Positions 25,170 to 34,519 of a stretch of DNA of 64,000 nt are shown piece by piece. The stretch is from NCBI RefSeq assembly GCF_019207085.1, contig NZ_JAATOM010000019.1, forward strand, positions 62,001-126,000, given 5' to 3'. How positions within the stretch are numbered: position 1 is the first letter of the stretch; each line of letters starts with the position of its first letter. A model generated the notes under the pieces. The model was not told the DNA's origin, made no database searches, and saw only the letters and a list, made by a program, of their open reading frames with translations. Made by a program: the position numbers and the translations under genes. Origin of the DNA: Variovorax sp. dw_308 (lineage in GTDB: Bacteria; Pseudomonadota; Gammaproteobacteria; Burkholderiales; Burkholderiaceae_C).

Positions 25170-27936
25170 TTACGATGGCGCTGAGTCGGTCCCTCAGGGC
25201 GATCACATGGGCTTGGATCTTGCCCTTGCCATTTCGCCGGCCGGCCGGGGCTACCTCGAGATCGTGCACGATGCGAGCGACGCTGCGGTGTCGCATGCGG
25301 CAACGCGGATTCGCAAGGCCTACGAGCGCGGCAGCGCGCATGGATTGCTGCAGCTGGGCGCGGTAGAACTGGGCGCCGCCCTGCCCCCCTCGCTGGCCTT
25401 CGGGCGCGAGTTCGCGCATCTGTTCATGGTGCGGCTGACCGCCCTTGTCACGCTGGCCGAGGACTGGGCGAACGTCGAGTTGCCCGCCCCCCGCGCAGAG
25501 CTGGAGCAACTGGCAGCCGCAGCGCCACCGATGACGGGTGCGGAATACCTCGACGGAACGGCGCTCGATGCATGGTGGGCGGACATGCACTCGGCAGTGC
25601 GCGAGGAAATCGCGGCCAGCGGTGGCGCGATAGATTCGTGGCTGCGAAGCAAACATCCCAGTTGGAACCTGGTTGGCCGGGTCTGTTTTCATCTGGCGGA
25701 GAACAAGGGCAACGAACTGGCACCGTTCGCCTTTCTTGCCACCTGCGCGAGCCATGTGTCAAAGGAAGCTCGCGTCCAGCACGTGCCATTGGGGCGAGCG
25801 CTGCAGAGCTATTCGCAGGCCCAGGATCGCGCCGGGCTGTTGAAACTGCTGCTGCCGGTGCACAAGGCCGCCGAGCAGAGCCCGTGGCTGAAATCGCTGG
25901 TCGATTCAGGAAAGGTGTTCCATCCGTTGGCCTGGTCGCCACCCGAGGCGCACCAGTTCCTGCGCAACGTGCCGCTGTTCGAGGCCAACGGCCTGATTGT
26001 GCGCATACCGGACTGGTGGAAGCCGCGCCACCCGCCACGCCCGCAAGTGCGGGTGACGCTGGGTCAGCAAGCCTCGGGCATCGGGCTGGCCACGATGCTC
26101 GACTTCAAGGCCGAGCTCACGCTCGACGGCGAAGCGCTTTCCGACGAGGAGCGGAGAAGCATGTACTCGGCCGGCGACGGTCTGGTGCGACTCAAGGGAC
26201 GCTGGGTCGAGGTCGACCGCGAAAAGCTCGACGCCGTGCTGGCCCACTGGAAGACGGTGCAGCGCTCGGCCGCTGCCGACGGGATTTCCTTTCTCCAGGG
26301 GATGCGACTGCTGTCGGGCGCCGCCATTGACGGCGAGGCCCCGGCGGCGCTGGCGGAATCGACTGCCGAGTGGTCCATCGTGGCGGCGGGCGACTGGTTG
26401 CACGATGCGCTCGCACAACTTCGCGAACCTGAGGAGGGGGCCGATGCGCAACCCGAGCTTCTGGCGCAACTGCGGCCCTACCAGCGCAAGGGGGTCCAAT
26501 GGTTGTGGTGGCTCAACCGCCTGGGGCTGGGTGGCTGTCTGGCCGACGACATGGGACTGGGCAAGACGGTTCAGGTGCTGGGCCTCTTCTCGCTGGCCAA
26601 GCGCGAGCGCGATCCGGGGCCGCATCTTCTGATCGTGCCCGCTTCGCTCATCGCCAACTGGCAGGCGGAGGCGGCACGCTTCGCACCCCACTTGCGACTG
26701 CTGGTCGCGCACCCTTCAGTGATCCCGGCCAAGGAACTGGCCGCGCTATCTCGGCATCGACTCGCGGGCGTTGACATCGTCGTGACGAGCTACGGCACTG
26801 TCGCGCGCCTCCCCTGGATGGCCGAAGTGCAGTGGTCCCTGGTCGTGCTGGATGAAGCGCAGGCCATCAAGAACCCCGGCGCACAGCAGACGCGCAAGAT
26901 CAAAACCCTCAACAGCCGGGTGCGTTTCGCGATGACGGGCACGCCGGTGGAAAACCGGCTCGGCGACCTCTGGTCGCTTTTCGATTTCATCTGCCCCGGA
27001 TTGCTGGGGTCGGCAGCGACATTCAACCGTTTCGTACGCCGCCTGGCGGACAGCGAGCACGCGGACTACGCGTCGCTGCGCCGCCTGGTGCAGCCCTACA
27101 TCCTGCGGCGCCTCAAGAGCGACAAGCGCGTCATTGCCGACCTGCCCGACAAGACCGAGGTCAAGGCCTACTGCGCACTCAGCAGGGTCCAGGCGAGCCT
27201 GTACCAGCAATCGGTCGAAGCGCTGGCCACGCAGATCGAGACCCTGGAGGGCATAGAGCGCCGTGGCGTGGTCCTGGCCTTTCTGATGCGCTTCAAGCAG
27301 ATTTGCAACCACCCTTCACAATGGCTGGGCGACGGCGCGTACGGGCCGCATGACAGCGGCAAGTTTGCACGTCTGCGCGAATTGACCGAGGCGATCGCTG
27401 CGCGCCAGGAGAAGGTGCTGGTCTTCACGCAGTTCCAGGAAATGACCGCGCCGCTGGCGCAGTTTCTGCATGGCGTTTTCGGGCGACCAGGCCTGGTGCT
27501 TCACGGCGGAACCGCGGTGAAGGCACGCGCGGCCCTGGTTGAAGCGTTTCAACGCGAGCAGGGGCCGCCATTCTTTGTCCTGTCCCTCAAGGCGGGGGGC
27601 ACGGGCCTGAACTTGACCGCCGCGTCGCACGTCGTGCATTTCGATCGCTGGTGGAATCCGGCCGTTGAAAATCAGGCGAGCGACCGTGCCTATCGAATCG
27701 GGCAGAAGAGGAATGTGCTGGTTCACAAGTTCGTCTGTCGCGGCACCGTGGAGGAGAAGATCGACGCCCTTGTTGAAGCAAAACTCGGTTTGTCGAACCA
27801 GATCATCGAGGGCGGCGGCGAGGCACTGTTGACAGAAATGAGCAACGACGAGTTGCTGCGCATGGTGGCGCTGGATATCGGTAGTGCGATGATCGAGCCC
27901 AAGGCGGGCCACACGGGCCAAGTGGGCAAGGACTAA
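25162..27936 (+). CDS. SNF2-family helicase (HepA-like)
   Basis: A 924-residue SWI2/SNF2 ATPase. The N-terminal ~430 residues are a specific extension without recognised domains. The helicase core has DDMGLGKTVQVLG near residue 470, VLDEAQAIKNP near 564 (DEAQ box), MTGTPVENRLGDLWSLFDF near 593, and GGTGLNLTAASHVVHFDRWW near 812, then ASDRAYRIGQ. Bacterial members of this branch remodel DNA-bound complexes such as stalled polymerase. The gene 22 bases downstream encodes a SWIM zinc-finger protein, a recurring pairing. ATG 25162 is used; ATG 25207 is an in-frame alternative. Confidence 0.93.
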   Translation: MADYDGAESVPQGDHMGLDLALAISPAGRGYLEIVHDASDAAVSHAATRIRKAYERGSAHGLLQLGAVELGAALPPSLAFGREFAHLFMVRLTALVTLAEDWANVELPAPRAELEQLAAAAPPMTGAEYLDGTALDAWWADMHSAVREEIAASGGAIDSWLRSKHPSWNLVGRVCFHLAENKGNELAPFAFLATCASHVSKEARVQHVPLGRALQSYSQAQDRAGLLKLLLPVHKAAEQSPWLKSLVDSGKVFHPLAWSPPEAHQFLRNVPLFEANGLIVRIPDWWKPRHPPRPQVRVTLGQQASGIGLATMLDFKAELTLDGEALSDEERRSMYSAGDGLVRLKGRWVEVDREKLDAVLAHWKTVQRSAAADGISFLQGMRLLSGAAIDGEAPAALAESTAEWSIVAAGDWLHDALAQLREPEEGADAQPELLAQLRPYQRKGVQWLWWLNRLGLGGCLADDMGLGKTVQVLGLFSLAKRERDPGPHLLIVPASLIANWQAEAARFAPHLRLLVAHPSVIPAKELAALSRHRLAGVDIVVTSYGTVARLPWMAEVQWSLVVLDEAQAIKNPGAQQTRKIKTLNSRVRFAMTGTPVENRLGDLWSLFDFICPGLLGSAATFNRFVRRLADSEHADYASLRRLVQPYILRRLKSDKRVIADLPDKTEVKAYCALSRVQASLYQQSVEALATQIETLEGIERRGVVLAFLMRFKQICNHPSQWLGDGAYGPHDSGKFARLRELTEAIAARQEKVLVFTQFQEMTAPLAQFLHGVFGRPGLVLHGGTAVKARAALVEAFQREQGPPFFVLSLKAGGTGLNLTAASHVVHFDRWWNPAVENQASDRAYRIGQKRNVLVHKFVCRGTVEEKIDALVEAKLGLSNQIIEGGGEALLTEMSNDELLRMVALDIGSAMIEPKAGHTGQVGKD

Positions 27937-27958
27937 GACCTGGGAGCCGAGAAAACAC

Positions 27959-28999
27959 ATGGCACGAAACGACTACGGCAGTTGGGCGCCCTACGTTCCG
28001 GTGGCACAGCGGCAGCACAAAGCGAAGCAAAAGGCCGCGGCGCTCGCGAAGAAGGGGCAGGTTTGTCAACCGGTCACGATCCAAGGCCGCGCCATCGCCA
28101 AGAGCTTCTGGGGCAAGGCGTGGTGCGACAACCTGGAGTCCTACAGCGACTTTGCAAACAGGCTGCCGCGCGGGCGAACGTATGCGCGCAACGGCTCGGT
28201 GATCGACCTGCGCATTGAGCCCGGCAAGGTGCACGCGCTCGTGTGCGGATCCGAACTCTACAGCGTCGAGATCACTGTGCACCCGCTGGAGGCGAAGGCG
28301 TGGGACGCGATCATGAAGGAATGCTCAGGCAAGGTTGCGAGCGTGATCGAGTTGCTGCAGGGTCGCCTGTCCCAAGCGGTGATGGAAACGGTGACGCGCC
28401 GTGGCGAGGGGCTATTCCCGCAGCCGACGCAAATCAGCTTGCGCTGCAATTGCCCGGATGCGGCATCCATGTGCAAGCATGTCGCGGCAACGCTGTACGG
28501 CATCGGTGCACGGCTGGACGATGAGCCGGAACTGCTGTTCCGGCTGCGCCATGTGGAGCCGACGGAACTGATTCGGCAAGCCGCCGACATTCCGATGATG
28601 ACGCCGCCCGACGCGCAAGGTGTGTTGGACAGCGCCGATCTGTCGGCCCTGTTCGGCATCGATCTCGACGATGCATCCGCCGCGCCAACGGCGCTACCGC
28701 TGCCCGCCGGAGCGCCGTCGCGCAAGCGCTCACGGAAGCCCCAAGTCGTCGATCCGCCCGCGCCGCCGGTGTCGGCGAAAAACAGAATAGCGGTAGCGCC
28801 GCGCCGTGCGCAAGGCAGGGCCGTCACGGCCGGTGAGTTGATTTCGCGCGGCGTCGCGCGACACATGATTCAGGCCTGGCTCGCTTCCGGCGTTCTGTTG
28901 CGCACGAAGCAGCGCGGCGTGTACCGGACCACCGCGCAGACTGAAGCTCGAATCGTTGGCTATATGGCTCGAGCTCCTCGAAGCCAGGCGGGAGAGTGA
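27959..28999 (+). CDS. SWIM zinc-finger protein, partner of the SNF2 helicase
   Basis: A 346-residue protein. The SWIM motif CxCx(n)CxH is present as CNCPDAASMCKHVAATLYGI near residues 163-182. The N-terminal part (SFWGKAWCDNLESYSDFANR) is the conserved start of proteins that accompany SNF2 helicases. The last ~100 residues hold a basic Pro/Ala linker and a short winged-helix-like end (GELISRGVARHMIQAWLASG). The SWIM domain would bind DNA or protein and may target the helicase encoded directly upstream. Confidence 0.88.
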   Translation: MARNDYGSWAPYVPVAQRQHKAKQKAAALAKKGQVCQPVTIQGRAIAKSFWGKAWCDNLESYSDFANRLPRGRTYARNGSVIDLRIEPGKVHALVCGSELYSVEITVHPLEAKAWDAIMKECSGKVASVIELLQGRLSQAVMETVTRRGEGLFPQPTQISLRCNCPDAASMCKHVAATLYGIGARLDDEPELLFRLRHVEPTELIRQAADIPMMTPPDAQGVLDSADLSALFGIDLDDASAAPTALPLPAGAPSRKRSRKPQVVDPPAPPVSAKNRIAVAPRRAQGRAVTAGELISRGVARHMIQAWLASGVLLRTKQRGVYRTTAQTEARIVGYMARAPRSQAGE

Positions 29000-29278
29000 G
29001 TTCGTCCAAACATCAAAGGTCAACCATCAACTGCCATGAGGTTTACGATGGTGTCGTTCTGGACTTCGCCACTGTCAGTCGTCTTGCCTCGCCGCTTCTT
29101 TCCTGACATCTCGGCACGGCCGCGGCGGGACTTGGTTGTGCGACCCTTTTGCTCCTATCAAGACGCCCATGAAGAAACGGCTGCCGCCCCCACACCCGCT
29201 CCGGGGAGCCCCGTCGTCCCCGATCCACCCGCTCGCGTGCCCCGCGTTTCGCGCCTTTCCCAACGGACGGTGCCTTCG

Positions 29279-29824
29279 ATGGCGCAGTCGGTGGCTTCTA
29301 CCGCCGCCAAGTCCAGCTTCAGCCAGGTCGTGTCGAGCGCGCTGGTGCCACCGCCGCACGTCACGGTCAAGAAAGACCCGAAGCTCGCCAACAACTGGAA
29401 GACAAAGTCGCCCGAGCAATTGAGCGACGCCGAAGTCATCGCCATGCCCGACAGCGAGTACATGAACGAGAAGCAGATGGCGTTCTTTCGGCTCAAGCTG
29501 GTGAGCCTCAAGCAGGGCATCCTGGAAAATGCCACCCAGACCACCGACCACCTGCGCGACGACGCGGTGGTCGTGCCCGACCCAGCCGACCGCGCCACCA
29601 TCGAGGAAGAGCACGCCCTCGTATTGCGCACGCGCGACCGCGAGCGCAAGCTGTTGAAGAAGATCGGGCAGTCGATCCAGCGCATCGACGCCGGCGACTA
29701 CGGCTACTGCGACGAAACCGGTGAGCCGATAGGCGTCGGTCGCCTGCTGGCGCGGCCAACGGCGACCTTGTCCCTCGAAGCGCAACAGCGCCGCGAACTG
29801 AAGCAAAAGATGTTCGGGGACTGA
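29279..29824 (+). CDS. dksA: DksA-family RNA polymerase-binding protein without zinc cysteines
   Basis: A DksA protein of 181 residues from ATG 29279; GTG 29270 and ATG 29036 are in-frame alternatives without good ribosome binding sites. The coiled-coil tip DPADRA and following EEEHALVLRTRDRERKLLKK match DksA closely. The usual four-cysteine zinc finger is reduced: YCDETGEPIGVGRLLARPTA keeps one Cys and the distal pair is replaced by LSLEAQ. Zinc-independent DksA variants of this form exist in other proteobacteria. It should enter the polymerase secondary channel and act with ppGpp. The N-terminal extension is Ser/Ala-rich. Confidence 0.88.
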   Translation: MAQSVASTAAKSSFSQVVSSALVPPPHVTVKKDPKLANNWKTKSPEQLSDAEVIAMPDSEYMNEKQMAFFRLKLVSLKQGILENATQTTDHLRDDAVVVPDPADRATIEEEHALVLRTRDRERKLLKKIGQSIQRIDAGDYGYCDETGEPIGVGRLLARPTATLSLEAQQRRELKQKMFGD

Positions 29825-30081
29825 GTAACTGCAAAGAGGAGTCGGGCCGCCCGCCGTCCAAGGGAGCGAAGTTCGTCCGCTTTCCGTTCAAGTAATGGGC
29901 GGAACTGCACGAGGCGCTTCGACGCTGCAACGGCGAACAGGATAGTGGACGCCGGCCAAGCAAGTTGGTGCAGCTCAACGGAGCACGCGGACCCGCCGAC
30001 AGGACGGATGCCGCAAGGCGGCGGCATCAATCCGGCGCGGGAGAGGATCCTCAGGCCGCCCAAAGGCACGAAAATGACGCC

Positions 30082-30303
30082 ATGACCGATCCTGACCCTC
30101 TGTCCGAAGAGGGGGCCCTGAGACCAACCCCGTTGCCGCTAGATGGCGAGCGTTCTGATGCCCGGGAAGTAGCCCCCATCAGCGCCGCCGATGAGGCGGC
30201 GCAGTCTCGCTTCGGTGCGGCGGCTATCGTGCTTGACCGCCTGGACACGCGGCCGCTGCATCTCCGATCGGCCAGGCGCCCGTGGTGGAAGTTCTGGGGC
30301 TGA
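30082..30303 (+). CDS. small protein of unknown function, paralogue of the one at 24939
   Basis: A 73-residue acidic protein ending in an aromatic basic tail (RRPWWKFWG). It shares the GERxDAR, AAxxA, RFGAAA and RPLH positions with the product of 24939-25169. No ribosome binding site stands out and the start is a guess. The tail resembles short membrane- or protein-interaction motifs, but nothing specific is known. It follows the dksA gene on the same strand after a gap of 257 bases in which I see no gene. Confidence 0.5.
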   Translation: MTDPDPLSEEGALRPTPLPLDGERSDAREVAPISAADEAAQSRFGAAAIVLDRLDTRPLHLRSARRPWWKFWG

Positions 30304-30780
30304 GCGCCGGCGATATGCGCATGACAGGCTGAATCCCCCTTTGTCGACTCGCATCGGACTCGCTGCCCCTCTCTATCGAACGCCGCATTGCGCTCCGCAT
30401 GGAGATGACCTGGGAGTTGAATCAGCGATGGTCTCGTTCGCGCAGTCCGGCTGTATCAGTCTGATTGTGTCGCGCTCGCCCGCGGCCACATAGACCGGCG
30501 GTGTCGTTCCAGGGATCGGAATGCAGAAAGAAGCGCCGCCGGTGGCGCAGAAGAGTACTTCTGTTGCGTCAAGGGCCGCCTGGTGAAGATGTTCCGTTCC
30601 TGGGACTGGCATTGCTCATCGCGAGGCTACGCCACGCGCCGTGGAGGTGGGGGTCGAAAGTGTTGAGTTGCCTGCGGCTGTTAGAAAGCCTCGTCACAAA
30701 TAAACTAACGGGGAACAGAAGTCTTTCATCGGCAAAGTACAGTACAGCAACATAATGCTGCATTCCGTTAGTATGTTCTT
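30304..30780. other. intergenic region upstream of the recombinase with an 8-bp inverted repeat
   Basis: No supported gene; a 79-codon frame on the - strand (30373-30612) is open but has no ribosome binding site or known relative. Near the recombinase start ACTAACGG (30704-30711) is repeated inverted as CCGTTAGT (30765-30772), and GTACAGTACAG lies between. These could be recombinase arm sites or an operator. Confidence 0.4.
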
Positions 30781-31806
30781 ATGTCTACCCTCGCCCTGTT
30801 CTCCGACACTCCGGCGGAAATCCATACCGCTGCTTTCGAGCGCTGGCTGGCCGACCAGCGCGCCGCCGGGACATTGCGCCAAGCGTCCTCGATCGCCGTC
30901 TACGGGGAAATGTGGGCCGCGTTCACCGCCTGGTGTCTCGGCCAGCAACCCACTGTGACGCTCGCGTCGCTGGACCCGCGCGATCTCGAGGCATTCCATG
31001 CAGCCCGGTTCGGTACCAAGAACTCGGACCTGTCCCTGACCCCTCGACATGCACTGCGATTGATGCGACTGATCGACCGGGTGCTTGGCCACCATGCGGC
31101 AGAGATGAATCAACAGCCGAACACAGCGGCGGCCGACTGGATCGCTTCGCACCCCGAAGTTCGCTTTGCCGATGCGGCAAGCGCCGATCCGCTTCCGGAG
31201 TACCTGTCCAGTGTCGAGGCCAGGCACCTGATCGCCTACCTCTCGGCCGCACGGCCACGACCGGGCCTGTCGGAGGCCCGACGCAACAGCCACTCCTCGT
31301 TCACCTGGCAGGAACTGCGCAATCGCACCGCGGTGGCACTGCAACTGGGCGGCGGACTGACGCCAGGCGACGTGCGGGTCTTGACGCTGCAATCGCCGAC
31401 ATCGCATGGCGGCCGCGTGCGCGAGCGGCCCTGGAAAGTGTCGGTTCCGGGCAATGGCAGCTCGCTTCCGCGCGAGACACCGATCGCGCCGTGGGCCGGC
31501 GAACTGCTTCAGCACTGGTTGCAGGTTCGTGCGGAGGCAGGCATCCCCGGTGAGTTCCTTTTCCCGTCGACGCGCACGGGCAAGCCCTGGAGCAAGCTGT
31601 CGCACTACCAGTGCGCGCGCCAGGTGCTCGAGGACGCCGGCCTGGACAGCAGCGAGGGCGGATCCTTCCGCCTGAGGCACACCTTCGCCATTCGCCAGCT
31701 GCGCCGCGGTACAGACGCTGTGCAAGTCGCGCGCTGGCTCGGGATCGAACCGGAGGCGATGAGGAAGTACGACCGGGTCGTCGCTGCACCGGCCGACGTC
31801 ATCTGA
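30781..31806 (+). CDS. tyrosine recombinase / phage-type integrase
   Basis: A 341-residue site-specific recombinase. The N-terminal ~130 residues are the SAM-like core-binding fold. In the catalytic half the first arginine is in LQLGGGLTPGDVRVL (near residue 200). The box II motif is FRLRHTFAIRQLRRG near 297-311, with the H/W position in ARWLGIE, and the nucleophile is Y in RKYDRV near 330. The H-x-x-R motif is modified to RLRHTF, as in several plasmid resolvase-type members. There is no clear ribosome binding site before ATG. It could act in element integration, multimer resolution or cassette movement. Confidence 0.82.
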   Translation: MSTLALFSDTPAEIHTAAFERWLADQRAAGTLRQASSIAVYGEMWAAFTAWCLGQQPTVTLASLDPRDLEAFHAARFGTKNSDLSLTPRHALRLMRLIDRVLGHHAAEMNQQPNTAAADWIASHPEVRFADAASADPLPEYLSSVEARHLIAYLSAARPRPGLSEARRNSHSSFTWQELRNRTAVALQLGGGLTPGDVRVLTLQSPTSHGGRVRERPWKVSVPGNGSSLPRETPIAPWAGELLQHWLQVRAEAGIPGEFLFPSTRTGKPWSKLSHYQCARQVLEDAGLDSSEGGSFRLRHTFAIRQLRRGTDAVQVARWLGIEPEAMRKYDRVVAAPADVI

Positions 31807-32190
31807 GTCCTTGCCCAGAAGATTGTGGGCGCCGCAGCCGGCGGAAGATGCCAACTCACGCTCCTCGCGAAGCCTCAGCGTCTGATCTCCGAACGCGACT
31901 TCACGGCGACCTACTCCTCATCGTGCTGGCCGACCGTGCCGTCGCACTTGGCGACGATGAGACGACGAACGCGTGATGACGCGACTGATATGAACGGTCA
32001 TCGATCGTCCAGCCGCACTGTCAACAAGCCGCGCCTTGTGAGGCTACTTACTTTGCCGCATCCACCACATCCGATGCGGCAGTCGTGATCACGCTCACGC
32101 AGAACAAAGGCGCCCACGCAGCCGTTCTCATGGCCGTAGCGGCTTCCGTGCGACGACAGGAAGGCGTGCTCAAATGCTAGCGACCGAGCG
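31807..32190. other. intergenic region between convergent genes with a strong stem-loop
   Basis: No gene seen. A perfect 8-bp inverted repeat GCCGCATC/GATGCGGC with a 10-base loop lies at 32055-32080, and CTAGCG/CGCTAG at 32177-32194 overlaps the stop of the repressor gene. Neither is followed by a T-run. They may terminate the convergent recombinase and korA-like transcripts. Confidence 0.4.
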
Positions 32191-32496
32191 CTAGTCGCGA
32201 GACGCTTCTTCATGCTCGCGCATGCGCTTGCGGAAAAGCGCGTGCGCTGCCTTGACCGCATCGACCGGGCCTCTCAGCGTGACCTCCGACCATCCCGCCG
32301 GCAACGCGTATCCCTTCACGTGCTTGACCACCTCGGCGCGGATCGCGTAGATACGCTTGTCGAGCAAGCAGTACTCCATTGCCAGCTTCTGTGGCCGTTC
32401 ATTTCCGAGGAACAGGCGTCTTGCGATCTCCGCGGTCCGCTCATCGAAGCGGCGCTCCCTGAGGACGCGTTCAAGAATGGGCTCGTCAACGGTCAT
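32191..32496 (-). CDS. TrfB/KorA-like transcriptional repressor
   Basis: A 101-residue protein whose N-terminal half (ERTAEIARRLFLGNERPQKL and following helix) matches the helix-turn-helix of the TrfB/KorA family of IncP-type plasmids. KorA-like proteins repress stability and transfer promoters by binding short palindromes with AGCT at the centre. The gene is last in a - strand operon of parA, parB and a membrane protein, overlapping the last by 11 bases. Its likely target is the 20-bp palindrome at 34756-34775, which has AGCTAGCT at its core (inference). Confidence 0.72.
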   Translation of the reverse strand: MTVDEPILERVLRERRFDERTAEIARRLFLGNERPQKLAMEYCLLDKRIYAIRAEVVKHVKGYALPAGWSEVTLRGPVDAVKAAHALFRKRMREHEEASRD

Positions 32497-32836
32497 GGCT
32501 TGGCGGGAGGTTCATGAAAACGCTCATCAGGGCGAGGAACAGCCAGTAGAGCATCAGCGTGCCTATCGAAAAGGCCAGCATGCCCCATCGCGGAAACCGC
32601 GGGTCGCCGATCAGGAAGCCGAAGATCAGCGTGACGATGAAGCTCAGGAACGCGATAGGCACCAGCGTCGCGCGCAACAATGGCTCGAGCAGGATCAGCA
32701 CCGCACAGCAGGTCAGCCGCACGGCCTGCCAGACAACAAGGAGCAGCACTCCCAGCATCCGGAGTCCGAGCGATCGTCGGGGAGCCACGAACTCGCCACG
32801 CCTTAACTGACGCCGGTTGATCTGAATGTTGGCCAT
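32486..32836 (-). CDS. small inner-membrane protein of the par/kor operon
   Basis: A 116-residue protein with two or three hydrophobic spans: LGVLLLVVWQAVRLTCCAVL, LVPIAFLSFIVTLIFGFLIG and LAFSIGTLMLYWLFLALMSV. The N-terminus is basic (NRRQLRRGEF), suggesting a cytoplasmic tail. I do not recognise the family. It lies between the parB-like and korA-like genes, overlapping the latter, so a role in plasmid maintenance or transfer control is likely but unproven. Confidence 0.75.
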   Translation of the reverse strand: MANIQINRRQLRRGEFVAPRRSLGLRMLGVLLLVVWQAVRLTCCAVLILLEPLLRATLVPIAFLSFIVTLIFGFLIGDPRFPRWGMLAFSIGTLMLYWLFLALMSVFMNLPPSHDR

Positions 32837-32840
32837 TTCA

Positions 32841-33743
32841 TTACTCCTCCGTGGCCCAGCAAACGAGCCGCAAATCTTTCAGCTTGACCATGTCGCGCGA
32901 CCCATCGCCGAAACGCACTTCTGCGGCGTCGTGATCGTGCGCCTTCAAGCGCAACGAGCCGCGTCGCCCGGCGTGTTCGACAACCAGCACGGTGCGTCCC
33001 GCACTGGGTGCGCCGCTGGCTTTGACACCGACGGTGCTCGACGACGTGTTCGGGTTCACCGTCGCACTCTCTTCCCGTGACGGCGGATCCAGGCTGGCCC
33101 GGGTAATGACGCTTGCGCCAGCGAGCAAGGCAGTTGCCCGCTCGGGCTGCGTCTTCATCGTCATGGCCAGCCGATAAAGCACACGCACATCCGCCCCCAG
33201 ACGTCCGGCTTCGAACGCCTGTCGAATCTCCTGGGGCGCCTCGATCAAGCCTGCCACCTCCGTGATGAAGGAGCGCGATTTGTTGAGGCGCCTGCTGATT
33301 TCGACGCGCGAATGCCCTTCCCGTTCGCGCTCCGCGATGAATGTCGCCAGATCGAACGGCGACATGTCTTCCCGATGCAGGTTTTCCGCGACTTGCGCGA
33401 ACGGATCGATGCGCTCGTCCAGGAACGCTGGCATTTCAGTCAATCCCGCCTCGCATGCAGCACGAACGCGACGCTCCCCGCGGTTGACGATGAAGCGGCC
33501 CTCGAGGTCATGATTTGTTCTCAGCGACACAGGTTCGAGGACACCGTGCGTGAGAATCGACGAGGCCAATTCTGCAATCGAAGCCTCATCGACATTGCGC
33601 CGCGGTTGACGGGGATCGAAATCGATCAGGGCAATCGCAACCTGCATCGGCTTTCCGGGGCCGGCTATCGGCTCGATCTGCAACAAGTCGCTCGCCTTGA
33701 ACTGCGCCAGGCCGCTGAGATCAAGGCTTTGGATGGTATTCAT
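32841..33743 (-). CDS. parB: KorB-like ParB protein
   Basis: A 300-residue ParB/KorB protein. The ParB CTPase fold is seen from DFDPRQPRRNVDEASIAELA (residues ~48-67) through NRGERRVRAACEAG (GERR motif, ~108-112). The central helix-turn-helix is in SRVEISRRLNKSRSFITEVA. After a Ser/Thr-rich linker, the last ~60 residues (RRGSLRLKAHDHDAAEVRFG) resemble the SH3-like dimer domain of KorB. KorB both partitions DNA and represses operons at distance. It overlaps the parA gene by four bases. Its operator sites could not be identified by eye. Confidence 0.9.
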   Translation of the reverse strand: MNTIQSLDLSGLAQFKASDLLQIEPIAGPGKPMQVAIALIDFDPRQPRRNVDEASIAELASSILTHGVLEPVSLRTNHDLEGRFIVNRGERRVRAACEAGLTEMPAFLDERIDPFAQVAENLHREDMSPFDLATFIAEREREGHSRVEISRRLNKSRSFITEVAGLIEAPQEIRQAFEAGRLGADVRVLYRLAMTMKTQPERATALLAGASVITRASLDPPSREESATVNPNTSSSTVGVKASGAPSAGRTVLVVEHAGRRGSLRLKAHDHDAAEVRFGDGSRDMVKLKDLRLVCWATEE

Positions 33744-34519
33744 GTGGCACTTTCCTCCACCGCAGCGTCGTAGTGCATGCGCTGCATGATCAAACGGAAA
33801 ACCTCAAACACCTCTTCACTTGCCTCGCGCGCCGAAGTCTTGCTGAGTTCCCAGACCGGCATGCCTGCAGCCAATGCTTCCGGGATGGCGGAGCGGGTGG
33901 AGATCTTGGCGGGGAGCACGAACTCGCCGTAGTTCGCCACCAGGTCGCGCAGAGCCGCCTTCTGCCGCAATGAATGTGGATTGAACCGGTTGGCCACGAC
34001 GCCAGCCAACGTCAAGCGCGGGTTGTAGCGCTTCTGGACACCAAAGATCGTCTTGAGCATGTCCGTGACGCCGTCGATGCTGTACTCCTCCAGTTCGATC
34101 GGACAGACAACCACATCGGCGGCGATCAATGCCGTGCTCATGCGCAGGCCGAGCGCTGGCGGCGTATCGATGATCACGAAGTCATAGGTCCCTCCCAAGG
34201 CAGCGACTTGCCGGCGAAACGCTGGAACTACCACCTCAGCGCGCGCCAATTCGAGGTCTGCCAGACGTTTGCTGCCCTTGAGCAACGTGACGCTGCCAGG
34301 CGCAGCCCTTGCAACAGCAACCGTCTCCACCGCGAACAGTGCGGCGGCCTCCAACTCTCCGCCAAAGCGCGCCAGTGACTTCGAGCAATTGCACTGCGAA
34401 TCGAGATCGATCACACACACGGCCGCGGCGTGTTTGGCGGCAAGCCACTGTGCAAAAAGTACTGCGAGCGTCGATTTGCCTACGCCGCCCTTTTGATTGC
34501 TGATGACCACAACACGCAT
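33740..34519 (-). CDS. parA: ParA/IncC partition ATPase
   Basis: A 259-residue ParA of the Walker type. The deviant Walker A KGGVGKST is at residues ~9-16, Walker A' (VIDLDSQCN) near 36-44, and Walker B VIIDTPPAL near 115-123. No long N-terminal DNA-binding extension is present, so autoregulation probably falls to its partners, as with IncC of IncP plasmids. AAAGGAG precedes the start. First gene of the parA-parB-membrane protein-korA operon; it positions copies of the element at cell division. Confidence 0.95.
   Translation of the reverse strand: MRVVVISNQKGGVGKSTLAVLFAQWLAAKHAAAVCVIDLDSQCNCSKSLARFGGELEAAALFAVETVAVARAAPGSVTLLKGSKRLADLELARAEVVVPAFRRQVAALGGTYDFVIIDTPPALGLRMSTALIAADVVVCPIELEEYSIDGVTDMLKTIFGVQKRYNPRLTLAGVVANRFNPHSLRQKAALRDLVANYGEFVLPAKISTRSAIPEALAAGMPVWELSKTSAREASEEVFEVFRLIMQRMHYDAAVEESAT

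Noticed and set aside
30694..31854. 386-codon open frame opposite the tyrosine recombinase
   Set aside because: Complete overlap with a motif-bearing recombinase on the other strand; its composition is that of an antisense shadow.
32841..34519. parS/KorB operator sites
   Set aside because: I looked for TTTAGC-type palindromes around the parA-parB genes and found none convincing.
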